From Ampullaceana balthica (Eukaryota; Mollusca; Gastropoda; Lymnaeidae), in NCBI GenBank assembly GCA_944989445.1, contig CALYLW010000019.1, forward strand, positions 1-64,000: a stretch of DNA of 64,000 nucleotides, written 5' to 3'. The translations under genes were made by a program, and so were the position numbers. Numbering within the stretch: position 1 is the stretch's first letter; every line of letters starts with the position of its first letter. This document shows, piece after piece, positions 37,831 through 50,333 of this stretch. The notes beneath the pieces are model-generated. The model saw only the letters and a list, made by a program, of their open reading frames with translations, was not told the origin of the DNA and made no database searches.

Positions 37831-38718
37831 TTAAATTAGACCAACTATTCAGCGCGTTCTAAATTAGACCAACTATTCAGCACGTGCTAAATTAGACCAT
37901 CTATTCAGCGCGTGCTAAATTAGACCATCTATTCAGCGCGTGCTAAATTAGACCATCTATTCAGCGCGTGCTAAATTAGACCAACTATTCAGGCGTGCTA
38001 AATTAGACCAACTATTCAGGCGTGCTAACTTAGACCATCTATTCAGCGCATGCTAAATTAGACCATCTATTCAGCGCGTGCTAAATTAGACCATCTATTC
38101 AGAGCGTGCTAAATTAGTCCAACTGTTCAGCGCGTGCTAAATTAGACCAACTATTCAGCGCATGCTAAATTAGACCAACTATTCAGCGCGTGCTAAATTA
38201 GACCATCTATTCAGCGCGTGCTAAATTAGACATAGTATTCAGCGTGTGCTAAATTAGTCCAACTGTTCAGCGCGTGCTAAATTAGACCAACTATTCAGCG
38301 CATGCTAAATTAGACCAACTATTCAGCGTGTGCTAAATTAGACCATCTATTCAGCGCGTGCTAAATTAGAATATCTATTCAGCGCGTGCTAAATTAGACC
38401 AACTATTCCACGCGTGCTAAATTAGACCAACTATTCAGGCGTGCTAACTTAGACCAACTATTCAGCGCGTGCTAACTTAGACCAACTATTCAGCGCGTGC
38501 TAACTTAGACCAACTATTCAGCGCGTGCTAACTTAGACCAACTATTCAGCGCGTGCTAAATTAGACCAACTATTCAGCGCGTGCTAAATTAGACTAACTA
38601 TTCAGTGCGTGCTAAATTAGACCAACTATTCAGCGCGTGCTAAATTAGACCAACTATTCAGCGCGTACTAAATTAGACCAACTATTCAGCGCGTGCTAAA
38701 TTAGATCAACTATTCAGC
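37831..38718 (+). repeat. 28-bp tandem array, about 32 copies
   Basis: Unit gcgcgtgctaaattagacca plus actattca. Variants include ccatct for ccaact and one-base deletions giving ggcgtgc. Confidence 0.97.
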
Positions 38719-40371
38719 ACGTGTTATCATATCCCTTAGTATCAATATTATCAACTTTATTTCAAGGCAGAAGATAACATTTTTTATCCACGGGACACAC
38801 GTAGCGTTGGAATCAATACCGACAACTCCCTGTTAAAACATTTCTTAACGCAATGCCATCTCAGACAGCGATTTGCGTTTTAAAAAAAATAATAAAACCG
38901 TTTTTTAAAATTGTAAGTTCTTTCGGTAAAATGGATTTTACTAAAAAGCGATCCGTGCCCATCCAAAATGACCCGACATTCCGAGGCTAAAAAATCGTGA
39001 TTTCAGGCTGAGCGTTAAGAGCGGTTCTCCCGACAGGGGCGTCACGTCGTCCGTTGTTAACGGTGAGCAGGCGGCGTAATCCCTTCATTAAATATTAAAG
39101 GCAATCTCCGCTGACTGTCCTGACATGGCTGTCTGCTCTTGCTCGGTAAGTCGATGTGTTGGTGTGGGAGTCAGTTGCAGTATGTTTTAAATGACATTGT
39201 GCGGACTCAAACACGGCTTTGTACAATATCCAAGGAACATTATATAGCACAGTCTTTTTTAAAATAAATCAATGCTTAATACATGAAATTCGCATTAAAA
39301 CTTTTTAGTTCTTTTCTAAGATAAATGACATTTCTATTTTTAAAAAGCCCACACAAGAATATAATGGCTTTAGAGTACAATGAACTGTTTCTGCTCATGT
39401 GACGGATGCGTTGGTGGCTGAAGGAATCCACCACATGATTCCACGGCTCAGAGTCGGCGTCAAAGAAACTGTATGGTTTGGGGGGGGGGAGGAGGAGGTG
39501 GATGCGTGCACTTACCACCATCACTGAAGACATCACAGCCCCGTGAGATGATGAGAACCGTCCGGCTAAACATGATATCATCTTTAATCACCCACAACAT
39601 CTGCCCCCTCGGTGCAATATTTAGTTAGTAGTAGAAAGCAATCTTCCCTTTAAGCCTGGCGTCTGAGCGGCCGCGCAGATGTCTGACCGACGCCGCGCAG
39701 CAATTTAGAATTACCGCGCAGCTAAGTTTTATAAGAATTACATAATGTCTGAGTTTTTAGGGTGTACAATTCTTCACAAAAATGGGTGGATTTGGCACAC
39801 GGACCAACGAAACTTAAAGGGAACATTGGTGGCAAGTCGTGTTTAAACCCACTCTTCCCTATGGATAAGGTACCTATATGTCATCATTGAAAATGAACCT
39901 TGAGATCCTATATCACCACCAGGTTTTTATGGACCTAAATCTAAGAAACTGCATTAAACACTATGCCATGTCGTCACAAAGGTTACAAGACCATCAAACC
40001 CGTTTCTATAAGAACTCGTGCACTAACTTCTTGTTTATTGCCAGTAAAGCTTTAGTAATTGGGGAAAAAAAACAACAGGTGTAGACATTTCGGAAATTCC
40101 CATCTTTAGTTCAACTAAACAAATAAAAGTGTTTTTTAAAATTAAGTTTACAACACGTTGATAATTGATATTTCAACGAGTAAAATGGCAAGACATTTAT
40201 GAGATCGCAAAGAGACTCCTATAGCGACGCAGCCATATTCTATCATTTGATGCCATCAGGTGTGTTTACTATTGGCCAGACTTTGTGATCACTCCAATCC
40301 TATCAAAATATGTTTCGCCGTCTCAGGCCGATACCTATGTAAACAACTCGGCCCGCTTCGCCGGGTCCAAA
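38719..40371. other. No gene supported
   Basis: Antisense frame 39581-39276 contains a GTAAGT that could be a donor near 39515, but there is no family match or partner exon. A poly-G run lies at 39480. Confidence 0.4.
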
Positions 40372-40379
40372 CGAAGAAT

Positions 40380-40567
40380 CAGAGGCGTCACTAGGGTAGG
40401 TTTCACGGACAGCGGTAGCTCATGGGGTCATCCCCTCGCGATTTACCCCACTGTCCCCCACCGAGTCTTCCAGTGCCAAATAACGGGAACGTACGGAATT
40501 TTAAATTTTGGGGTCACCCCTTGTGCGGTCCGCACCCCCCCCCCGCACTCCACTAGTGACGCCACTG
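40380..40567. mobile_element. hAT-type MITE, 188 bp
   Basis: Inverted ends cagaggcgtcactaggg and cactagtgacgccactg. Flanks cgaagaat/tgaggaat match at six of eight bases, so an old insertion. Confidence 0.78.
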
Positions 40568-40865
40568 TGAGGAATGTCCACCTAATTGTTGGAGAAATGA
40601 ACTGACGTAGAATACAGTTAATACATCTCACTGGTACTTACTTTAACAGACGTCAAAAGAGATTGGCACAAGCTGCACATGAGAACCTGTTTGATGTCAG
40701 ATCACAATGGATCCGCAAATGACAGGCCAAAGTCAAGGATTAGGAACTGGTTGAGGTTCGGTCTGGCAATAGGATTAGTGAGTTTCAAGTTTCGGTAAAA
40801 CTGTAGACAGATTGAGTCTAGGCCATTAACATTTCAAGTTAACATTATAAGTCATTAAATATTCT

Positions 40866-40990
40866 TTACTAGGGGTTGTAGGGTGCCCAAGGCGCCCACT
40901 TTCTTTTTTGTTTTGTCAAAGACCCAAGTAACTTATCGTTGTTTGATAAATACGAAATATTAAACTTCCTGAAATGTACATAAAGTATTT
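40866..40990 (-). repeat. Dispersed repeat family B, copy 1
   Basis: Shares tttgataaatacgaaatatt and gaaatgtacataaagtattt with the inverse of 47917-48060; both carry ggcgcc-rich flanks. Confidence 0.7.
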
Positions 40991-41074
40991 TACCACGTTT
41001 TTACACGATTTTATTACACGCTTTTATTTAAGTCACACTGTTTGTATGTTGTATCCATCCATCCTTCCTTCAAA

Positions 41075-41260
41075 TCTTGTAACGTAAGATTAAACCACTT
41101 CTGATGGTCCAAGAGATCTCAAAATTTTACCACAGATAGATCTTGGATGACAATGCATTGTGTCAAAATTTCAGATCGATTGAATGTACCGTAATTAAAT
41201 TAATGCACTTTTAGTTTTTAGTTTATGTCTATACTTCGTTCTATTTCTCAAACAACGCCT
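41075..41260 (-). repeat. Dispersed repeat family A, partial copy
   Basis: Has tgcattgtgtcaaaatttca and gtaccgtaattaaattaatg, matching the core of copies 1 and 3; both ends are missing. Confidence 0.65.
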
Positions 41261-42805
41261 ATCGGCATAGTATTTTCAAGGCGAGGGCGGGGATGTCAGC
41301 ACCAATGAAAATAAAATATGTAAAAAAAAATTTTTTTTAAAAGGACACGCTTTTATTTACATATAGAAAGTGCACTGAAAAGAAGAAAATAAAAATTATC
41401 TATGATAACAGGTGAAATGACTGAACCTAAAATCACTACACATAAAAGCGTGGGGCGCCCATCACAAATCATTTCTCTTTGCAACTATTATGTTGCATAT
41501 AGATAAATAATTTTAATTAATTTGATGTTAGCATCAAATAACAGGATAAAGGCTAGCATCCTATATATTTTTTATAATAATTTTTACGATGTATGAGATA
41601 AAACGTACGAAATGAAAATTGTGAACGTTATTGAAGCTATCATGTTTATATACATAATATTAATGATTATTTCAATTCTTCCTGATCAATTGGAAAATAT
41701 AGTTGGAGATGTCATTTCAAATTAAACTTTACGGAAAAAAGTGAATCAAGTTCTTTGTTGCACTGCATTAAGGGATAATCCTGTTGTCTCTATATCAATC
41801 TTAATATTACGTCACTTTGATTAATTAACATCTTAAATAATCCATGATAGTTTTTTTTTAATGAAGAGTAACTCTCATCTCGAGAATGAAAGCATTGCTT
41901 ATGCTCTCCCTTGTTGAACAAATTTATCAAATAATCGATACCAATTTGAATGAACCCAACAATCCTATCAGCACATGGGATTTAGAACATGTCAGTCATT
42001 GACCTGATTATGTAATCAATGATTGACACGTCATGGCAGGCCATTCCTATTTCTTGCCAGATTTTTTTTTGAGTGTTGAGTGATCAACACACCTGTTGCA
42101 ATGGAAAACTAAATATATTACCTGCATGAAATTGTTTAATTTAATTGAAAACCACAATTCTCATTTAATTTTGCATAAAATGGGTTAACTGCAATAAAAA
42201 TCCAAAGATCTGGACTTTCGTATTGCTGATTGCTGTCAATTTCTTTGAGATCCTCTGTATGAAAGTCATGTTGCTTTTGTGGTTGTATTTCGTTGTTCTT
42301 TGTTGATTTTTTTGTTTGTTTGTTTTTTTTTGTGGTTTTTTTTTGGTTTAAAATCTAGGCCACACGTATAGAATAATATCTCTTACATTCGTATAGAATC
42401 TATGATTTTCCCTTGAAACCATAGACCTGTATCTCAGATTTTTTGCATTGATCCAAGTTTTTTGCAATTATTTTGTACTCTAACCACTGCGCAAAAACAA
42501 TAACCTGGGATTCTTGTATAAACTGCTATCTTTTCAATAGAATTGTTTCGTTTACTTTTAACGTTTTCCGAGCCGTGGTTCAAGGATTTCCATAACGTTG
42601 GTGATGCTAAATAATAATATTAATACGAGAGCCTTGCCTCCACTCATTATCTCCCCTGATTTATAACAAATGCTGTAAAATATCTGATCCATGAAAATGT
42701 CCAATCGATTCTCCCAACTGATAAGAGTCGATTACTCTCCTTGACCTTTTCCCCGAGGCAAGTGACGTAGATAAACAGACGCCAATAACAAAAAACCATT
42801 TTCAT
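41261..42805. other. No gene seen
   Basis: AT-rich single-copy-looking DNA. Nothing recognised. Confidence 0.45.
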
Positions 42806-43180
42806 ACCGATAACTAATGACTTGGATAATCTTAATGACTGGGCCGTCCATGGGTACATGGGCGTAGGACCGATAACTAATGACTTGGATAATCTTAATG
42901 ACTGGGCGTCCGTGGGTACATGGGCGTAGGACCGATAACTAATGACTTGGATAATCTTAATGACTGGCCGTCCATGGGTACATGGGCGTAGGACCGATAA
43001 CTAATGACTTGGATAATCTTAATGGCTGGCCGTCCGTGGGTACATGGGCGTAGGACCGATAACTAATGACTTGGATAATCTTAATGGCTGGCCGTCCGTG
43101 GGTACATGGGCGTAGGACCGATAACTAATGACTTGGATAATCTTAATGGCTGGCCGTCCGTGGGTACATGGGCGTAGGAT
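42806..43180 (+). repeat. 62-bp tandem array, 6 copies
   Basis: Unit begins accgataactaatgacttgg and ends gggtacatgggcgtagg. Single-base differences (gactgg/ggctgg, ccatgg/ccgtgg) grade from left to right. Confidence 0.96.
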
Positions 43181-43780
43181 TGGAATGGGTGAGGAAACTT
43201 CGTCCAACCCCCGTGGTCATATTTGTTTCTACCTACTATGGAGTTGTGTTACATTCAGTGACTCAGACAAACACGGAGCTGCATTTGTTGTTTCTTTATG
43301 TTTTTGTTTTAATTTTTATGTTTTTTTTTAAATGTTTTTTTTTAAATAACTGTGGTGGCAATATAAATTCCAGTTTCAACACTTTCAGAGTAATAAATGT
43401 TATCAAAAAACATAACAAAAATATATATATTTAAAAAAAGGACCCAAAAAAAATCACTTTCAGTGAAGTGTTGGACATAGTCGGACATAGTTTTTTAGAA
43501 ATATGTCATTTGTTTGTCAAAGAATCAATAATTCATAGATAATTTCATTCGCACACGACATTGTTAATTCATAATAATATTAATAACCATCTTTATGGAG
43601 ATGGGAGTCTGAGTTTTAATCATCAGCAGCTAAAGAAGATATTTGAATCTTAGTGTCTGAGAAATTTCTGGAAAATCTGCTCCATTAAAAGGGCGTTAAT
43701 CCAACATCGTGTAAACCTTGTTGATCTCCCCTTGCCAGTTTTAAATTTGCATTTACTTGGGGTTCCTGAGCTGCTTTGCC
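43181..43780. other. No gene seen
   Basis: AT-rich with long T and A runs. Nothing recognised. Confidence 0.45.
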
Positions 43781-44880
43781 GGATCCCTGGACATAAGTAG
43801 TTCTTGAATCCCTGGACATAAGTAGTTTTAGGATACTTGGACATAAGTAGTTTTAGGATCCCTGGACATAAGTAGTTGTAGGATCCATGGACATAAGTAG
43901 TTTTAGGATCCCTGGACATAAGTAGTTGTAGGATCCCTGGACATAAGTAGTTTTAGGATCCCTGGACATAAGTAATTGTAGGATCCCTGGACATAAGTAG
44001 TTTTAGGATCCCTGGACATAAGTAGTTTTAGGATCCCTGGACATAGCGAGATTTAGGATCCCTGGACATAAGTAGTTTTAGGATCCCTGGACATAAGTAG
44101 TTTTAGGATCCCTGGACATAAGTAGTTTTAGGATCCCTGGACATAAGTAGTTTTAGGATCCCTGGACATAAGTAGTTTTAGGATCCCTGGACATAAGTAG
44201 TTTTAGGATCCCTGGACATAAGTAGTTTTAGGATCCCTGGACATAAGTAGTTTTAGGATCCCTGGACATAAGTAGTTTTAGGATCCCTGGACATAAGTAG
44301 TTTTAGGATCCCTGGACATAAGTAGTTTTAGGATCCCTGGACATAAGTAGTTTTAGGATCCCTGGACATAAGTAGTTTTAGGATCCCTGGACATAAGTAG
44401 TTTTAGGATCCCTGGACATAAGTAGTTTTAGGATCCCTGGACATAAGTAGTTTTAGGATCCCTGGACATAAGTAGTTTTAGGATCCCTGGACATAAGTAG
44501 TTTTAGGATCCCTGGACATAAGTAGTTTTAGGATCCCTGGACATAAGTAGTTTTAGGATCCCTGGACATAAGTAGTTTTAGGATCCCTGGACATAAGTAG
44601 TTTTAGGATCCCTGGACATAAGTAGTTTTAGGATCCCTGGACATAAGTAGTTTTAGGATCCCTGGACATAAGTAGTTTTAGGATCCCTGGACATAAGTAG
44701 TTTTAGGATCCCTGGACATAAGTAGTTTTAGGATCCCTGGACATAAGTAGTTTTAGGATCCCTGGACATAAGTAGTTTTAGGATCCCTGGACATAAGTAG
44801 TTTTAGGATCCCTGGACATAAGTAGTTTTAGGATCCCTGGACATAAGTAGTTTTAGGATCCCTGGACATAAGTAGTTTTA
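43781..44880 (+). repeat. 25-bp BamHI satellite-like array, 44 copies
   Basis: Unit ggatccctggacataagtag plus tttta. The 1,100 bp equal exactly 44 periods. Variants are confined to the first 11 or so copies. From about 44056 to 44880 all copies look identical. Confidence 0.98.
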
Positions 44881-46455
44881 GTTTCTAGTTTAGCTTGTAC
44901 CTTATGTGTGGAGGATTCTTACCAGTATGTTTTTTTTTAAAAAAGAATTAAATCAGCTTTGGGGATTGTTGGGACCCAATCAACGCTACATTTTGAGGAT
45001 GGCTCTCCTCAATGTCACCGTATTTCAATTTGGCAATGGGCTCGTGCGATACGACAGGCTGAAATCAAGGAATGCACTCGGGAAGACAGTTGATCTGAAT
45101 TTATAATGAGAGCCAAAAGTTGGTCAGAACAAGGCGGGCCAAGGAAATGAGGCGTCACAAATGTCCAGGTCGTTGAGGAGGCTCGGTGATGAGGGCAGTA
45201 GAGGAACTTTTTAGTGTACAATAACATCATGTGATAGCTGTACGAAAAGAAAAAGGGTGGGGGCGGAGGTCAACTAAAGGAATATAGCAAATGGTCACGT
45301 GGTTATTTGCCTATTTGTTAGTTGGGGTAAATTCTTTTTATTTATATCGTTCATCGATTTTAAAAAAAAATAAATCTTTATGATAAGATTTTAGCATTTA
45401 AACTGGCATAATTCACAAATTGGGTGAACTAAACCTTTGATACTCCAGATCATCTCCTTGGAAAAATGCCTCATCTCTAAGATTTTCAGTTTAAGTATTT
45501 TTTCCATTATTTTTTTTACTCGTCTGTCTGTTTTGCCTGTAACAAGTATTCAAATCTAACAGCCGATTTATCGATGCCCTTTTTTTTATATCAAAATTCA
45601 ACAACTAACTGATTCACTTTTCTATCTAAAACATAACGAAAAATATTTCCCCACTCCCAACTAAAATCTAACCAGCACTTTACTCCTCAATAAAACGAAC
45701 CTCCAATTTATCCACTGGTCCCCACATCAAACTCCCCTCCCTCCATCCCTCTCCTCTCATCTCCGTCCTGACTAATGGTCAGCACCATCACGCGCTCGGC
45801 CATCATCAACCGGCTAAAATCGAAAACTCGTTAACCTTTGCCTACCCGGCTACTTAATTATCAGGGAACCAATCTTTCTGACCCCTCGAGCTAGCCTCAG
45901 ATTCTATCGTCCACCGTGTCTGGCCTCGGTGTATACCGCTTGTCTGATTCTGTACCCTGGAGTGCAGTTATTCCCCCAGCATTGACGAGTCAATTCTTTC
46001 CTCAGAATGAAAGTACGCTAAGATCAAAATGGATTTTCCCCCTTTTTTCCCCCGTCCAAATCCTCCCCCCCCCTTATTTTATTAAACATCGTTTGTCGCA
46101 TTGAAACCACGGGATGAGTTTCACAGCTCCGAGAAGGTTTAAAAATGGAAAGAGTTGTCTTTTTTTCCTTCTCTTCTTCTCTCCCTTTGTAACGCTTGAC
46201 GTGGCTCATGATTCCTTTGTGGTCCAGCGGCCGTTATTAATCCAAGGGAATGAACTCAACTTCGTTTGGGGCTGGACTCTGGGGAGTGAAAGAACGAGAG
46301 ATGGGACGGTTTATAGATAAAGCAAGTGAGGGTTTTTTGTTCCTCCCCGATGTAGTAGGTGAATATTTGATTTCCGGCTTTACAAGCTCCCTGTTGCAAA
46401 CTGTGCAGATACAGAAAATAGATAGATGTCATTGTCATGGAAACAGGTTATGTAT
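44881..46455. other. No gene supported
   Basis: Mixed sequence, C/T-rich at 45710-45770. Short open frames lack recognisable domains. Confidence 0.45.
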
Positions 46456-46547
46456 GAGCCTGACAAGACGTCACCAAAAAAAAAGTTTCGACAAAGATAA
46501 TACTCATTGCCGAAGCCTTCGTTTTTTTGTTACGTCTTGTCAGGCTC
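46456..46547. repeat. Fold-back hairpin with 16-bp perfect stem
   Basis: gagcctgacaagacgt (46456-46471) is exactly complementary to 46532-46547, and the stem continues imperfectly through A/T runs into a loop of about 60 nt. No clear target duplication. Confidence 0.85.
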
Positions 46548-46550
46548 GTG

Positions 46551-47113
46551 CATGACCTCTATCTACTTATCTATAAGCCTGATTGCAGTCTCACCCATAT
46601 GACATATATCTACATATCTATAAGCCTTTTTGCAGTCTCACCCACATGACCTCTATCTACTAATCTATAAGCCTGATAGCAGTCTCACTAACATGACCTC
46701 TATCTACTTATCTATAAGCCTGATTGCAGTCTCACCCACATGACCTCTATCTACTAATCTATAAGCCTGATAGCAGTCTCACTAACATGACCTCTATCTA
46801 CTTATCTATAAGCCTGATTGCAGTCTCACCCACATGACCTCTATCTACTTATCTATAAGCCTGATTGCAGTCTCACCCATATGACATATATCTACATATC
46901 TATAAGCCTTTTTGCAGTCTCACCCACATGACCTCTATCTACTAATCTATAAGCCTGATAGCAGTCTCACTAACATGACCTCTATCTACTTATCTATAAG
47001 CCTGATTGCAGTCTCACCCACATGACCTCTATCTACTAATCTATAAGCCTGATAGCAGTCTCACTAACATGACCTCTATCTACTTATCTATAAGCCTGAT
47101 TGCAGTCTCACCC
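46551..47113 (+). repeat. 47-bp array with 282-bp higher-order repeat
   Basis: Twelve units beginning catgacctctatctacttat. The diverged unit with catatgacatatatctac recurs at 46596 and 46878, exactly 6 x 47 bp apart, so the array is two copies of a hexamer. Confidence 0.96.
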
Positions 47114-47481
47114 GTATTTCGTTAGCTGCAGAAAATTCAGTGCAGCTGAAAAGATAAAGTTTTTTTATGCTTCATATTTCAACGTAAAACGTTTTTGTAA
47201 ATAAATAATGCTGTAGTTTCTCGTCATTTTTGTGTGTGAAAAAATTAAAAACTAAAGTAATTTTATGTTAGTTCCACCATACTAAAAAACTGATTTTGTA
47301 TGAGTGTTTGTTTGTATTAAATTTTCCCAACATTTAGCGCTAACGATGTATTGAATGTACATAGCAAAGTAGTTCAATTTCGATGCTGTCAATTGTAAAG
47401 ATTAATGCTTTGTCTTAGCCAAACTTTCCGCGACTATTCAAATACATTCCACTAACAAAATCTAGACACAAACCATGGTTA

Positions 47482-47540
47482 AGCGTAGGACGCAATAATC
47501 TTCTGTATAGAAGGAGCGTCTGTAACAGATAAGATAAAAT
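47482..47540 (+). mobile_element. LINE 3'-tail fragment
   Basis: Contains gtaggacgcaataatcttct and gcgtctgtaacagataagat, the extreme 3' end of the LINE at 25841-26950, in sense orientation. Confidence 0.75.
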
Positions 47541-47889
47541 CTTATATATAAGAATTTAAAAGATATATATATGGCATTAAATGTTCAATGATGAAAATTT
47601 ATCGACATTTTGACGGAAAGCCTCACTAGTGGCAAAAGTTTGTGACACAAACTATATTTTAATTGGGCCATCCGAACAATTATTTAAACAACATAATTTG
47701 CAATTGTCACGCAAGTAGTGTCTGTCAGTCCTGACGCTACTAATTTTAGAAAGCAGGGAAAACCAATTTACTGCACCAAAGCATCAAAAGGTGTGCAAAT
47801 TAAATATGCGTTGTAAAAAAATATTATATGACGTCATTGTTTTCGCTCATATTTTAATTTTGGAAAAGGGATCAATGTAAAAAGAGGAT

Positions 47890-48075
47890 TTGATGATGGT
47901 TAATTATAAAATCATAAAAAACAAAGGGGCGCCATTAGCGCCTTGCAACCCCTATTATAAAATACTTTGTGTACATTTCAGAAAGTTTAATATTTCGTAT
48001 TTATCAAACAAGGACAAGTTAGTTGGGCTTTTGGAAAAGGTCGGCGCCGTAGGTGCCCTAAAAAAAGTGCATCTT
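47890..48075 (+). repeat. Dispersed repeat family B, copy 2
   Basis: Open frame of 70 codons, but inverse-complementary to 40866-40990 over tttgataaatacgaaatatt. Two ggcgcc blocks (47927, 48040) flank the core symmetrically. Treated as a repeat, not a gene. Confidence 0.65.
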
Positions 48076-48384
48076 TTATCAAAATTAATAGATTTCAGCT
48101 GAAAACTTCTGTCATTTTTGACGGGTGATACGCTAGTATATATATATATATATATGTTCTTTCATTTCTATATAAGAATATCGCTAGTTTATCTCCCACT
48201 ATAGCTGCTCTATTCAATCGTTGTAACTCAACACAATGGTAAAATAAATAATTATTGTAATCAATTAATACTGTCTCTACTCGTAAATCTACTTTCAAGG
48301 CAGTTCAAATGTTTAAACTTCCTCAGCTCGGAGGTATTTTATGTAAACCTCAAGTTAGCGCGTGTTTTTGTTGGTTTTTTTAAG

Positions 48385-48754
48385 CGTAAAAACCAAAGTT
48401 TTCGACTTTAAATCCTTTAAATATTAGAAATAACTAAAAGTATGTTCAATATAAATCGCACCGCGTGACGGACTAGCATAAACATTTACAGATCGGAAAA
48501 TTTTATAAAAGTATGTTCAATATAATATAATATGTGTGACTGACTAGCATAAACATTTACATAGAGATGATCTAAAAATTCATTAATTTAATTACAGTAC
48601 TTTTGATGGATGTGAAATTTTGATATATCATTTTTATCATCGCCACAAGTCGATCTGCAAAATTTCAGCTCGATAGAATACCGGGAAGTGGGTTAAAAAT
48701 CGATCCAAAGTTTTTTCGACAGACAGACGCTGCGAGTCAATATAAAGGATTTTT
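48385..48754 (+). repeat. Dispersed repeat family A, copy 5
   Basis: Starts gcgtaaaaaccaaagttttc and ends caatataaaggatttt. The block gtatgttcaatataa occurs twice inside, so an internal duplication of about 75 bp is likely. Confidence 0.78.
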
Positions 48755-49250
48755 TAAAAAAAAACTGGTTTGTTTGTGTTACATACTCGTGTCAGGACGT
48801 AACTCTGCTTTGCTGTGACTTAAATATTTGCTCGCCTGTCCAGTGAAAGGTGACCGACTAACTAGCCTGCTCTTAGCTTCGCCCTCACTCTCTCTTCCAT
48901 CGTCTTAACGTTGAAATGGATGACCGTTACGTGAATAGAATTTAAACAGTTGACTATTGCTACAATGATTATGAACCTACAATCCTTCTGAATTATTTAG
49001 TGTGTTGTATTGAATCACTCCAACAACATATACACGTTTTTTGGAGTTGTGAGTGAAGGTTTTAGTTTTAATGTGAATGAATTTTATGTATTTTAATTTG
49101 TATTTCAACGTAATTTTTTAACAGTAATTAAACAGTTGGCTGGATTTTTTGTTACAAGTATCCTGCACTGGTGTATTCTTTTATTTTCAGGAAACTGGTA
49201 ATTGATTATATTTATTTTAACACTTATTTTTGTCTTGTTTTGTAACGTAT
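48755..49250. other. No gene seen
   Basis: AT-rich sequence without recognisable features. Confidence 0.45.
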
Positions 49251-49375
49251 ATCTTATCTTATCTTATACATCACACACGGTCCATCTATGTAGAAGATTA
49301 TTTCGTCCCACGTTTATCCATGGTTTATGTCTCGCATACCTGTTAGAGTTCTAAATGTTGACAGTGTTAAATTTT
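49251..49375 (-). mobile_element. LINE 3'-end fragment
   Basis: Antisense tail: tatcttatcttatctta followed by gtagaagattatttcgtccc and gttagagttctaaatgttga, matching the LINE at 25841. Confidence 0.75.
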
Positions 49376-49432
49376 ATTAAAGCACGAGCCGGAAATCTCC
49401 TTTATGAAAACATTTATAGGTGTACCTTAGAG

Positions 49433-49620
49433 CAGTGCTTCTCAAAGTGGTGGTCCGCGGACCGGTGCCGGTCCGTGGGCCATCCGATACCAGTCCGCAG
49501 AAGTTACCAAGAAAGGACATTTCGCTACCACGTCAGTACAGGCAAAATAGTTCACCGGTCCCTGGTGCAATGGAAAAAATTCTTGCCGGTCCGCAATACT
49601 AAAAAGTTTGAGAAGCACTG
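49433..49620. mobile_element. hAT MITE, 188 bp, copy 2
   Basis: Inverted ends cagtgcttctcaaag and gtttgagaagcactg. Perfect 8-bp duplication ccttagag at 49425-49432 and 49621-49628. Closely matches copy 1 at 35093-35279. Confidence 0.95.
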
Positions 49621-49659
49621 CCTTAGAGTTGACATACAGTTGGCTTCATTAATCTTGGA

Positions 49660-50105
49660 TTCATCATCATCAGTCCCGTGACCGTTGCGGTCGTTGGGGT
49701 TAGGGTTAGGATACATCAACAGATAACGATCTCCACATATTCCTATTTTGAGCGGCGGCCAATAATTCGTTCAATCCCATCCCTGTCCATTCCTTTATGT
49801 TGTCCAGCCAGCTTTTCCGCTGTCGACCTCTTCGCCAGCCCCCTTCTACAGCGCCTTGAAGGATAAATTTTCAGGGTATCATGTCGCAGTACATGACCGA
49901 ACCATGCCATCTTACGTCTCTTAATTGTTGTTATAATGGCTTCTTGATGACCCGGAACAGAGTTTACTCTGTCCTAGACATATTCATTGGTCTTATGTTC
50001 TAAATAGGAGATCTGGAGAATTTTCCTCATGCATTTGTTTTCAAATGCCTGAAGCTTGCTTCAGTGGCTGCCATTAGTGTCCAGGTCTCACATCCGTAAA
50101 GCACA
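49660..50105 (-). pseudogene. RTE/CR1-type endonuclease-reverse transcriptase, C-terminal relic
   Basis: Antisense translation gives YGCETWTLMA (about 50100-50070), FENKCMRKILQISYLEHKTN, RRKMAWFGHVLRHD and WRRGRQRKSWLDNIKEWTGM. This is the stereotyped C-terminus after the RT domain in one widespread class of non-LTR elements. It contains at least one stop (after NEYV) and frame changes. The 3' end has GATGATGATG (49662-49672 region), a usual tail. It is a different family from the LINE at 25841 and lies next to a hAT MITE. Confidence 0.8.
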
Positions 50106-50333
50106 ATTTATTACTTTTAGCAATATCAAGCAGTTGAAAAAAATAATCCCAAAAATGTGTTTGTAAATAACTTCTGAAACAATACTTGATTTGAAAGATT
50201 CCTGCAGCAAACACATTTTCATGACACTGCGAAATCTTGACGCTAATGGAATTTGTAATAGAAACATCATTTGAAAATAATTTCAACTTCTGACAGAGGA
50301 GACTTCCAAAACAAACGTTGCTCCGATTCAACC

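Larger units (their letters stand above)
47114..48384. other. No gene; holds LINE fragment and family B repeat
   Basis: Apart from the annotated LINE tail (47482-47540), family B copy (47890-48075) and (TA)n at 48138-48156, nothing was recognised. Confidence 0.5.

Noticed and set aside
39276..39581. Possible antisense first exon with a GTAAGT donor
   Set aside because: No family similarity, no partner exon, and a poly-G run in the frame.
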